Below are positions 43,901-52,095 of a stretch of 64,000 nucleotides of DNA, piece after piece (the first letter of the stretch is position 1; every line of letters starts with the position of its first letter). The position numbers and the translations under genes were made by a program. A model generated the notes under the pieces. That model did no database searches. It was not told the origin of the DNA and saw only the letters and a program-made list of their open reading frames with translations. Source of the DNA: Acanthosepion pharaonis (lineage: Eukaryota > Mollusca > Cephalopoda > Sepiida > Sepiidae); contig CAHIKZ030001202.1 in assembly GCA_903632075.3 (NCBI GenBank), positions 2,853,001-2,917,000 on the forward strand, in the 5' to 3' direction.

Positions 43901-44567
43901 ATTATTCGGACTATTGTCCCCATCTTTGTCGCCATATTTATTACAACGTTTCGGCCTTTCAGTATTTGTCTATATTTCTGAGATGAGGTATTATGTACAT
44001 TATTTACATTATTCGGACTATTGTCCCCATCTTTGTCGCCATATTTATTACAACGTTTCGGCCTTTCAGTATCTGTCTATATTTCTGAGATGAGGTATTA
44101 TGTACATTATTTATATTATTCGGACTATTGTCCCCATCTTTGTCGCCATATTTATTACAACGTTTCGGCCTTTCAGTATCTGTCTATATTTCTGAGATGA
44201 GGTATTATGTACATTATTTACATTATTCGGACTATTGTCCCTATCTTTGTCGCCATATTTATTACAACGTTTCGGCATTTCAGTATCTGTCTATATTTCT
44301 GAGATGAGGTATTATGTACATTATTTACATTATTCGGACTATTGTCCCCATCTTTGTCGCCATATTTATTACAACGTTTCGGCCTTTCAGTATCTGTCTA
44401 TATTTCTGAGATGAGGTATTATGTACATTATTTACATTATTCGGACTATTGTCCCCATCTTTGTCGCCATATTTATTACAACGTTTCGGCCTTTCAGTAT
44501 CTGTCTATATTTCTGAGATGAGGTATTATGTACATTATTTACATTATTTAACATTGTTCGGACTGAG
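25901..44567 (-). repeat. right-hand satellite domain, GTACACTA to GTACATTA transition
   Basis: Mostly clean monomers. GTACACTA predominates on the left and GTACATTA on the right. The CCCCATC state becomes frequent from about 34.1 kb onward, having been rare before. A local run of three 109-bp monomers carrying GGCCTTCTTCAG starts at 27,365, 27,474 and 27,583. A short degenerate island with truncated units occurs at about 37,990-38,115. The last monomer ends irregularly at about 44,549-44,567, where TTTAACATTG interrupts the usual ATTATTCGGAC. Confidence 0.8.
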
Positions 44568-44840
44568 CATTAAGTTTATAAGTCCTCCAAATTCATACAG
44601 TGATGTCCTCATGTACACTTGGCCCAGTGGATAAAAGCGTTTGTTGGACCCAGTGACCTGACCCAAAGAGTAGTGAGTTCAGTGCCTGTTTGAAAAAGAA
44701 AAATCTTGAGAAGTGAGATAACTGAGATATCTGCTACGTGAAACTAGAACAATTGTAACGAAATAATTGGTTCAGTTCGAAATTCTGATCCTGAATATGG
44801 TTATCATCAATAAAGATGAGGGCAACGAACAATGTAATGG
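44568..44840 (+). mobile_element. tRNA-headed SINE with Penelope-type 3' tail (diverged)
   Basis: The element opens with TAAGTTTATAAGTCCTCCAA, then an ATTCATAC...GATGTCCTCATGTACAC module. A pol III A-box-like TGGCCCAGTGG lies at 44,620-44,630 and a B-box-like GAGTTCAGTGCC at 44,675-44,686. It continues through AAACTAGAACAATTGTAACG and GGTTCAGTTCGA, and ends in a decayed tail (AATAAAGATGAGGGCAAC at 44,809-44,826, ending AATGTAATGG). The same order of parts is seen in the right half of the composite at 49,957-50,280. It abuts the satellite in opposite orientation. No target-site duplication was found. The tRNA of origin cannot be named. Confidence 0.65.
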
Positions 44841-44965
44841 AAATAAATATCATTTGTAAGAAGACAGAGTATATTAGTGTCAGCAAATGGGGCAGCTCAT
44901 TATGCGAATGACAAGCTGGAGATACCAATATCAAGCAAGTAGAAATATCTAGTTAGTATTTTGAA

Positions 44966-45343
44966 AGACTGCGGCAAAAGAAATACGGTTCTACAGAACG
45001 ATGCTGAGAATACCATGTACTGAACATGTGAGTAACGAGGAAGCTTTATTGAAAAGGATCTAAAAGAGACAATTGGAATTTCCAGGGCAGGGAGGCAGTT
45101 TTGGAGAACATGATACTCACAAGACATATTGAAGGAAAAAGGTACAAAACAGAGCAACACGTAACCTGCCTAACGAGTTTGTGTGAATGGTTGAGAGATT
45201 AGTGGCTAGGAAGGATCACAAAAACCATAGAAACAGAAAGTTGAGGGTAGAGTAGCCATAATTGCCCACGTCCTACAGGGACTCGGCATAGAAGAAGAAG
45301 AAGAAGAAGAAGAAGAAGAAGAAGAAGAAGAAGACGAAGAAGG
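44966..45343 (+). pseudogene. LINE (non-LTR retrotransposon) 3' end with (GAA)n tail
   Basis: A decayed reading frame gives FYRTMLRIPCTEHVSNEEAL near 44,982-45,050 and then, across frameshifts and stops, KRQLEFPG and a stretch ending in an ALQGLGI-like region. This matches the C-terminal region typical of LINE polymerases (FYRRMLRIPWTEHVSNEEVL type, followed by RKRQLEFLGH). The sequence ends GGGACTCGGCATA and runs into a (GAA)n repeat at 45,291-45,343, as many LINE 3' ends do. Everything upstream is missing, so this is a 5'-truncated dead copy. I cannot assign a clade. Confidence 0.7.
45291..45343 (+). repeat. (GAA)n microsatellite tail
   Basis: About 14 uninterrupted GAA units, then GACGAAGAAGG. 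It sits exactly at the end of the LINE remnant, consistent with the element's repeat tail, possibly expanded after insertion. Confidence 0.9.
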
Positions 45344-45451
45344 GCAATCTAAGGTTTACTTTGTGTGATATGAGTAGACAAAAGAAAATTACATTATATT
45401 ACCTTCTCAGCCGAGGAAAAGATAAGGGCGAAACTATAGACGAAAGAAGTG

Positions 45452-46054
45452 TTATTATCGACTTTTATGGATTTTAGTCTTTGTTATTATCGCCTTTTGT
45501 GCATTCTGGTCTTTGTTAATAACGGGTATTGTGTATTCTCATCTTTGTTAATAACGGGTTTTATGCATTCTGGTCTTTGTTAATAACGGGTATAGTGTAT
45601 TCTGGTCTTTGTTAATAACGGGTATCGTGTATTCTTGTCTTTGTTAATAACGGGTATTGTGTATTCTGGTCTTTGTTATTAACGGGTATTTTGTATTCTT
45701 ATCTTTGTTAATGGGTTTTGTGCATTCTGGTCTTTGTTAATAACGGATATTGTGTATTCTGATTTTTGTTAATAACGGGTATTGTGTATTCTGGTCTTTG
45801 TTAATAACGGGTATTGTGTATTCTTGTCTTTGTTAATAACGGGTATTGTGTATTCTTGTCTTTGTTAATAACGGGTATTGTGTATTCTGGTCTTTGTTAA
45901 TAACGGGTATTGTGTATTCTTGTCTTTGTTAATAACGGGTATATTGTATTCTTGTCTTTGTTAATAACGGGTATTGTGTATTCTGGTCTTTGTTATTATC
46001 AGCTTTTGGACATTCTGGTCTTTGTTATTAACGGGTATTGTGTATTCTCATCTT
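45452..46054 (+). repeat. 32-bp minisatellite, left part (~19 copies)
   Basis: The consensus unit is CTTTGTTAATAACGGGTATT followed by GTGTATTCTGGT, 32 bp. Two classes of unit exist: GTTATTATCG(G/C)-type units near the left edge, and GTTAATAACGGG-type units in the body. Second-level variation is TTCTGGTC, TTCTTGTC or TTCTCATC. It ends in phase at CATCTT (46,049-46,054). Confidence 0.92.
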
Positions 46055-47743
46055 ATTCCTTAGACGTAGGAAATGTGAGTCATAATAGGTGGGGAGGGTG
46101 AGATATAAAAGGAATAAGGTATAGCGATTATGTTTAACTTTATTTCTAGTTGAAAATGAAGGGAGGAAGAGAACAAAGAAGAAAAGAGTTAAAGATGAGA
46201 GAATGCATGCGCTTGCTTCGAGAGAATTAACACTTCTAAACACCGTAAATTTGAATCAGTAAAAAAAAAAAAAAACAATATTGTTTTATTTATATTCTGC
46301 CAATTATGTTTTATTCTCGCTTTTTACTCCTCCTTTTCCTTTTCCTTTAGGGAGCATTTTTTTTTCAGTGCGATAACATCACAGCTGAGAGTCAGCGATC
46401 TTCTTTTTCTTCATTTCAAACCACAATCTGCAGTATTCCACTGTGGATAAAGGAAATGATAATTTGACAGCACGAAAGTCACCCATAGTTATTGAATTAT
46501 GAGTGGGTATTTAGAAAACAAATTGCTTCTATATGACAACAAATATTAATTATCGTTCAAACGCTGATAATTTTGATTTCGCTAATAGATTATTGAAAGG
46601 ATGGACGCACTGCCCGCAAGAAATGTTTATTAATAGCAAATAAAACTGAAGAATATAGAAATTGAATAAAATCTTATTCCTCGGGATACAATTATGTTGT
46701 TGGGATATTGCTATAGAATAAACTCGACCTTCGTACCAGTAACAAACATCGGAGTATCAAAAAGACGCTTTTTTAATTGACACCGCTATTAACTACTTGC
46801 AGTAACAAAAGAGAGTAAGAGTAAGCTTTATTCTATCTAAGATAATTGATACTAGCGTAGTAATTATTTATAGTACTCTATACACGAAAGAGTTTTCCAA
46901 AGGGAGGTAATCATAAAACAAGAGAGATTACTCCCGATTACTTTATCACACTACCTTTACCCTTCGGAAATATTTATTGTTTTAAAAAACGATTATTAGA
47001 ATTTTAATGAAACCAAAACATGAAAAACATATGAAAGTCCATACATTGTTTTTATTCTTTATAATTAAAAACAAAACTAATAAACACTAATTATCTGATT
47101 GTTTATTTACAATATTTATTTAGTATATCGTAGGAATAGTTGGCAGAACATCGGGTCATTGACAATCAATTCGAACTTTATAAAATGGTAAATAATACAG
47201 TTTTCCTTATCGTTGGTTCACATATTTTATTAATTTAGTAAATATTTATAAATCTATAAATTACAGATTTTTTTCACATTTCTTCTTTATTAATTCATAA
47301 ATGAAAAATATTGAATTGCATTAGTTTTAATGCAATTGTATTAGATTTTAGAATGTTTTAAATATAGAAGAAGCCTTGTAAATAAACAATCAAATAAACT
47401 AATAGTGTTTAATATTTTTACTGTACGTTCACAGAAACTATAAACCTATTCATTTTTATCACATGCTTAATTTTTCTTTCAATTCTAATCATTACTTTTT
47501 AAAGCAATAAACATTGCCGAGTTGTAAAGATGATTAAATAATAGCGATGTGAAGTTAAAAAAACGTCATTTTGACACTCAGTTTTTTGTGAGTACGAAGT
47601 TCTAAGATTGCGTAAAAAAGACAACTTCTTTTCTTTCGGGCAAAATCTATTTGCCATTAAACTGTTTCGAAGAAACTTGTTTCCTGGAGAAGAATAAATC
47701 GGAAATATCGGGAAAAAATACTATTTACGATATTTTTTATTTC
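46055..47743. other. 1.69-kb AT-rich insertion splitting the minisatellite
   Basis: The block is bounded by CATCTT at 46,049-46,054 and again at 47,744-47,749. Joining the two sides restores the 32-bp phase. Inside are a poly(A) run (46,260-46,276), a small inverted pair GGGAGGTAATC/GATTACTCCC (about 46,911-46,943) and a larger inverted repeat at 47,081-47,411. No coding sequence is recognisable and no terminal inverted repeats were found at the block edges. Confidence 0.5.
47081..47411. repeat. MITE-like inverted-repeat element
   Basis: TGATTGTTTATTTACAA at 47,096-47,112 is the exact inverse complement of 47,376-47,392 (17 bp). The pairing continues outward to TAAACACTA (47,081-47,089) and TAGTGTTTA (47,403-47,411) with a few mismatches, giving arms of about 32-36 bp. 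The roughly 260-bp interior is AT-rich and non-coding. This is the size and layout of a MITE, but no clear target-site duplication is seen. Confidence 0.5.
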
Positions 47744-48183
47744 CATCTTCGTTATTATCGGCGATTTTGCATTCTGATTTCGTTATTATCGGCTATTGTG
47801 CATTCCGGTCTTTCTTATTGTCGGCCGATGTACATTCTGCTCTATGATATTCTGGTCTTTGTTATTATCGGCTTTTATGGATTCTAGTCTTTGTTATTAT
47901 CGCCTTCTGGTCTTTGTTAATAACGGGTATTGTGTATTCTGGTCCTTGTTATTAAGGGGTATTGTTTATTTTGGTCTTTGTTAATAACGGGTTTTGTGTA
48001 TTCTGGTCTTTGTTATTAACGGGTATTGTGTCTTCTCATCTTTGTTAATAACAAGGTTTGTGCATTCTGGTCTTTGTTAATAACGGGTATAGTGTATTCT
48101 GGTCTTTGTTAATAACGGGTATCGTGTATTCTGGTCTTTGTTAATAACGGGTATTGTGTATTCTGGTCTTTGTTATTATCGGT
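47744..48183 (+). repeat. 32-bp minisatellite, right part (~13-14 copies)
   Basis: The same 32-bp unit as at 45,452-46,054. The left end has GTTATTATCGG-type units (with more divergence, for example 47,810-47,850), the body has GTTAATAACGGG-type units, and it ends GTTATTATCGG at 48,183. Confidence 0.9.
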
Positions 48184-48904
48184 TTAAATATAAATAATAT
48201 CAATAAATACTCATACTAGAAATTCCGAGAGAATTTATAAGACTTAGAGAAAGAATATACACGCTTAAATTTAATCGAAGCAGTTTTAATTTCTTGTCAA
48301 CGATTACATGTTATCATCGACGGAACGAACACGTGCGATTTATTGATTTACAGAATGATTTATTTCAGGTTTCCATTAAGCGTAATTAATTTTTAGAAAG
48401 ATTTATTAGATGTCTGTATTCTTGGTCAGGGACAATGTCCTTATTTTCTAAAAGGAATTTTTTTAATATTCTTTTTATTTATCGTAATAAATGAAATAAG
48501 ATTTTCAGGGTTAAAATTATCACGTTAAATTAAATATTTGCAAGAATGCATCATTAAACAAAATGTTAAGTAATTCTAATAAAAATGTATAAAATTCTTG
48601 GATTTTCCATTAATTTGCAGCAAGTAATCAATTAATCTGATAAAACAGCAGACTCTAAGAATGAGAACTGTGAAATTGATATTTGCTCGTCTTTAGCTTT
48701 TACAGAAAAATGTAAAAAATTAGCTGATCGTTCATCCCAAAATATGTATTCTCTGCTTGGTGGGCGAGCTAAAACTTTGGTGCCGATACCTGCGCGTCCA
48801 TATTTGTATCACTTTAATACCTACAGACCCCCATCGCCAAATGATGAGCTGAACTTATTTACCGTTTCTGGCGAATAATCCAGCGTGATAAACTGTTTAA
48901 GAAA
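48184..48904. other. unassigned AT-rich stretch
   Basis: No gene or repeat is recognised between the minisatellite and the palindrome. From about 48,760 the composition becomes GC-richer (GGTGGGCGAGC, CTGCGCGTCC) and stays so through 49,060, suggesting that the palindrome sits inside a distinct older insertion. Confidence 0.4.
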
Positions 48905-48961
48905 CAGGAAGTTGCAAGACATCGTGACCGAGTCTCGGTCACGATGTCTTGCAACTTCCTG
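48905..48961. repeat. perfect 28-bp-arm palindrome with 1-nt centre
   Basis: The left arm (48,905-48,932) starts CAGGAAGTTGCAAGACATCG and ends TGACCGAG. A single T at 48,933 is followed by the exact inverse complement to 48,961. Bases just outside (A and C) do not pair. The hairpin would have a 28-bp stem with essentially no loop. Confidence 0.95.
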
Positions 48962-49256
48962 CTCACATAACCAACGGCGGCAATACCCGACCAATCACAG
49001 GGCTTGAATCTACTAATTCCATTCACAATCGTTATGTCAATCCGTAGTCGAGTTTTAAGATCGCATTCTGTGATCATCTCTTCAGTTCTATTTTACTAAG
49101 CATTCATTTATTTGCCAAATCCGCCATGTTGAGATTCGAAGCATTGTTTGATTGATTCCCTGATTTGGTTAATACGACTTATAAACCTTTTTGTAGAGTA
49201 TTTAGAGCCGGGAAATACTTTTAGATCACAAGATTTTTTCTAGTGGGTGTCAACAA

Positions 49257-49481
49257 TTCTTTAGTGATACATCTTACTAATTAACCCATAGCCAGAGGAA
49301 TAGGTGAATTCATACCCTTTCCAATGGTATTTGTGCGTAAGTGAATATTAGGAAGTTTGAACTTGGCTCTCCGTTTAAAAGTTCAGAGCCATTATCCATT
49401 ACATCAACTACTCATCCAAGCTCATAACTGCTGTAATTCCCAAGCAGTCTCCTGTTTAAGTGCTAAACTTGTTTAACTTCA
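49257..49481 (-). mobile_element. old tRNA-derived SINE, 3' portion (interrupted copy)
   Basis: The body shares TTACTAATTAACCCATAG, CATACC and ...CCATTATCTATTACA-type blocks with copies at 59,993-60,295 and 61,350-61,480. The head lies across the insertion at 50,281-50,405. GTTTAACTTCA at its right edge (49,471-49,481) is repeated at 50,281-50,291, showing that this SINE was the target of a later insertion. Confidence 0.65.
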
Positions 49482-49601
49482 ATATCTGTCTATATTTCTG
49501 AGATGAGGTATTATGTAAATTATTTACATTATTGTCCTCATCTTTGTCGCCCTATTTATTACACTCCGGCCTTTATTTCGCTCACTGGGGTAGACTGTTC
49601 T

Positions 49602-49675
49602 AGTTCCACGTGCCATGTTTTAATGGATGTCAGTTATCCAGTTCCACGTGCCATGTTTTAATGGATGTCAGTTAT
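49602..49675 (-). repeat. 38-bp tandem duplication inside the composite
   Basis: AGTTCCACGTGCCATGTTTT... through GTCAGTTAT occurs at 49,602-49,637 and again at 49,640-49,675. The right half of the composite has the corresponding sequence only once (near 50,105-50,140, opposite strand), so the duplication is private to the left half. Confidence 0.9.
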
Positions 49676-49928
49676 TTTCCCTCTGAAAGTTCTCCACTGC
49701 CTTAACCGGGTATTGAACTCACACTCTTTAGATTTTGTCACTGGATCTAACCAACGCCTTTATACACTGCGCCACTTGAGGTCATCTTGGTATGAATTTC
49801 TGGGTATTATAAACCTAATGTCTTCAGCAACCATTTTTACCAGTGCTCATATTGCAATTTTGCTGTTATCATTGCATGTTTTTACAAGAGCTCATATTGC
49901 AACTCTTTTTATCATTGCTATCATCATT

Positions 49929-49981
49929 GAATTTCTGGGTATTATAAACCTAAACATTAGGTTTATAATACCCAGAAATTC
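49929..49981. repeat. 25-bp-arm palindrome at the junction of the two halves
   Basis: The left arm (49,929-49,953) starts GAATTTCTGGGTATTATAAA and ends CCTAA. An ACA centre follows, then its exact inverse complement at 49,957-49,981. It marks the head-to-head junction of the composite element. Confidence 0.92.
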
Positions 49982-50280
49982 ATACCCAGGTGTCCTCAAG
50001 GACACGTGGCACAGTGGATAAAGGCGTTGGTTCGATCCATTGACAGAATCCGGTTAAGGCAGTGGAGAACTTTCAGAGGGAAAATAACAGGACATAACTG
50101 ATAACTGACATCCATTAAAACATGGCACGTGGAACTAGAACAGTCTACCCCAGTGAGCGAAATAAAGGGTTCAGTTCGACGTTCCAACCACCTGAAGAAG
50201 GCCGGAGCGTACAACGGCAGAAACGTTATAATAAATATGGCGACAAAGATGAGGACAATAGTCCGAATAATGTAAATACT

Positions 50281-50405
50281 GTTTAACTTCAGTGATCATA
50301 CGGGAACCGTTGTTTCAACATGATGTACCCATAAGCCTAGATTCGAATTCGGCCATCATGGTCCGCACGATAACTCTTCTACCACTCGGCCATACGCCCA
50401 TACTA
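50281..50405 (-). mobile_element. old tRNA-derived SINE, 5' head (interrupted copy)
   Basis: The - strand reads ATGGCCGAGTGGTAGAAGAG (A box) and GGCCGAATTCGAATC (B box) over about 50,340-50,400, a clear tRNA-like pol III promoter resembling type II (Ser/Leu-like) tRNAs in its GCCGAGTGG start. It joins the body at 49,257-49,481 once the composite is removed. The neighbouring GTGATCATACGGGAAC string is matched by GTGATCGTACGGGAAC in the uninterrupted copy near 60,245. Confidence 0.65.
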
Positions 50406-51201
50406 ATATAATCAATGTAATACTGTCATAGTATATATGTACTTGAATACATCGAATACATCGATGACTGAGCAAATTGTTTTCTTTTTGTGGCAAACCT
50501 AAGGAGGAATAACTCAAAATTATCCGGTAGCTGGTACTTAAATATCTTACAAATGAATAAATAGCTGATACTATGGTGAGGTTGGTATTATAGAATAGGA
50601 ATTTAAGAACATCAATATTAAATAAAGAAACTTCGTTCATTAACGGTGTCGACGTGACTAGTAATTACTTTATTCTTTTTCTTCGTTTAGTTTGTTGCGT
50701 TTTTATTACTGCCTTATCGGAGCAGTTCAAGGTCATATAGGCGGCCTTGTGGGCTTAACTTATTTTCAGCCCAGCAGACTCTTTCCGCCATGCACAATAG
50801 CTCTACTCTGTGGCTATTTTCATGATAAACGTTCAATTTGCTAATAGATCAGACCTTTACGATTATTTAATAATAATAATAATAATAATAATAATCAATG
50901 TTTATTTTCTTTTACTATTCTCCAATTTTATCCATTTTAAGTTCATTACTTTTGTTAAACATGTTCACCATAGTCTATGAATATAGAATACAGCGCAGTA
51001 CGTAATCTGTTCAATGAAAAAACATTAAAGATTAACACTCACGAGTCAGAAACTCTACTGAATCTGACTATATCGCCAATACCACCAGCAGCTGTTCCAT
51101 AATTCTTCAGTCTTTGATATCAAAGGCTGGCTGTCAGAGAATATTCGGGAAAAAACATGGCTGCCTTTATACACGTTGCATTGAATATTTTTAGCCTTCT
51201 G
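50406..51201. other. unassigned AT-rich stretch with (TAA)n
   Basis: No gene is recognised. A (TAA)n microsatellite of about nine units lies at 50,868-50,895. The open frames here are short and without recognisable motifs. Confidence 0.5.
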
Positions 51202-51250
51202 ATTGGCTAACCCTTCCATTGGTGAACTATAAAATGAGTCAGCTCATTTT
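51202..51250 (+). promoter_or_regulatory. candidate pol II promoter (two CCAAT boxes plus TATA)
   Basis: ATTGG occurs at 51,202-51,206 and 51,218-51,222 (inverse CCAAT boxes), followed by TATAAAA at 51,228-51,234, the order and spacing of a compact TATA promoter. Overlapping it is the near-palindrome AAAATGAG-TCAG-CTCATTTT at 51,231-51,250, which contains an AP-1-like TGAGTCA. No matching gene is seen downstream. A LINE fragment starts within about 200 bp, so it may be an orphaned or repeat-borne promoter. Confidence 0.35.
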
Positions 51251-51429
51251 GGCTAGCTCACTAGTACACCAAAGTACCCCAAAATTCTAACAACTTTAGC
51301 TAATAAAACGGGCCCACATTACTGCACAGTAGGTCACCTACTCAGTGCGGCACTTTCTCCATTGTTTCAAGCCCAGTTCACGCTATTATTCATATTATTT
51401 AAAAGTTATCAACAATTACTACTCTCGTG

Positions 51430-52090
51430 CAATCGTCTGCTAGGACCCTTTTTGCCTACCAACGGGAGGGTTGACACTAATCTTCCAGACAGTGAACTGT
51501 TGCGCGTACTTGGGCTAACGTTGAAGGGGAAAGATTATATTGAATCAATTATCAGCTCTGTTACTATGAGAGTGGGTTCAGTGTGTCGTGCCATTTTTTC
51601 TCGCCAGAATCTATCTTACACATTTACAGTGATTTTGCTATGCTTTTAGAAAATCCAAAGAAGAACATGGCATCCGGATTTAGACAGATTCCCACCTCCA
51701 TAATGAAACTTATTTCAGCCTTTACTAAAATATTTCTGTGTTAATTGCTTACGAGCTTTCTTCTTTGATACCAAGACCTTATGAATTTAAGCGTACTAAC
51801 AGATTGGCAGTAAGTTCTCAACATCTTACAGTTGTAAAGGCTAGATGTCACCGTAAGTTCTATGCTAACAGTTTCTTCTCTCGCACTTCTAGCTTGTGGA
51901 TCACTCCTCCGGCTTCTTGTTTTCAAGTCAACTTTAATCTTCAACAATCTAAATTCAGTATCAAACATTATCTTCTGTCTTCTCAATTCCTGTTCTTATA
52001 TTGTTCTCGCTGTTTAATAATGCTTTCTTTTTCACAAATTCTTTCGCACTCAGGAGCCCATAGCGTCTTAGTGGCTTTATTGCCTTGATT
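51430..52090 (+). pseudogene. LINE polymerase C-terminal fragment (CR1/Jockey-like)
   Basis: Translation gives PDSELLRVLGLTLKGKDYIE and SVTMRVGSVCRA near 51,480-51,600. After a deletion and frame change, it gives LSSLIPRPYEFKRTNRLAVS, RKFYANSFFSRTSSLW and PPASCF to about 51,960. These are the post-RT connection and C-terminal blocks of many non-LTR retrotransposons (family pattern LRVLGLT...WKDYIE and FYANSFFPRTS.LWNSLPASCF). About 100-130 residues that normally lie between the two blocks are missing. It is a 5'-truncated, internally deleted dead copy. A related fragment lies at 55,545-55,790 on the other strand. Confidence 0.78.
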
Positions 52091-52095
52091 AGAGT

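Larger units (their letters stand above)
2629..44567 (-). repeat. 42-kb satellite array, 107-bp monomer, ~390 copies
   Basis: The + strand monomer starts TCAGTATCTGTCTATATTTC and ends in CAACGTTTCGGCCTT. Counting one full copy gives 107 bp, and the span divided by 107 gives about 392 copies. Read on the - strand, the monomer begins GGCCGAAACGTTGTAATAAA and matches the 3' tail of the Penelope-like element at 63,257-63,326 and of the SINEs at 44,568-44,840 and 49,482-50,280, so I give it the - orientation. Each monomer holds one AATAAA on the - strand, an 8-bp inverted pair (AGATGAGG and CCTCATCT on +) and an inner GGAC/GTCC pair. Because 107 is not a multiple of 3, reading frames cycle through the monomer and yield many spurious short open frames. 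Diagnostic positions vary by domain: GCACATTA, GTACACTA or GTACATTA; CAGAC or CGGAC; TCACC or TCGCC; CCTCATC or CCCCATC. Confidence 0.97.
49482..50280. mobile_element. head-to-head composite of two Penelope-tailed SINE copies, 11-bp TSD
   Basis: It is flanked by GTTTAACTTCA (49,471-49,481 and 50,281-50,291). The left half (49,482 to about 49,953) is in - orientation. Its tail begins ATATCTGTCTATATTTCTGA, which is the satellite monomer. Then comes a tRNA-like part (A box complement near 49,761-49,778, B box complement near 49,710-49,720) and a 3' UTR segment homologous to 63,101-63,190 (GCAATATGAGC blocks). The right half (49,957-50,280) is in + orientation: the ATAATACCCAGAAATTCATA module, an A-box-like TGGCACAGTGG at 50,007-50,017, then CTGAAGA (50,192-50,198), GGCCGGAGCG, AATAAATATGG and GTCCGAATAATG. 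The right half has an internal deletion of the true B box. A head-to-head pair inside a single TSD fits the inverted insertions known for Penelope-like elements. Confidence 0.75.

Noticed and set aside
2629..44567. Dozens of 60-174-residue open frames (MRYYVHYLHYSDYCPHLC-type and their - strand counterparts) as a repetitive protein family
   Set aside because: They are direct translations of the 107-bp monomer. The period is not a multiple of three, so frames open and close by monomer phase and by indels. No frame is conserved along the array, and the start and stop positions follow the repeat.
2629..44567. CRISPR array
   Set aside because: The repeats are 107 bp, contiguous and without unique spacers, and the setting is clearly eukaryotic transposon-rich DNA.
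2629..44567. Centromere
   Set aside because: A long tandem array with some higher-order structure is compatible with a centromere, but nothing in the sequence shows CENP-A loading or chromosome position, and large satellites occur elsewhere. It would need ChIP or assembly-level mapping.
46911..46943. Terminal inverted repeat GGGAGGTAATC/GATTACTCCC as a transposon end
   Set aside because: The arms are only about 10 bp with a one-base gap and a very short spacer, and no element boundary or duplication was seen.
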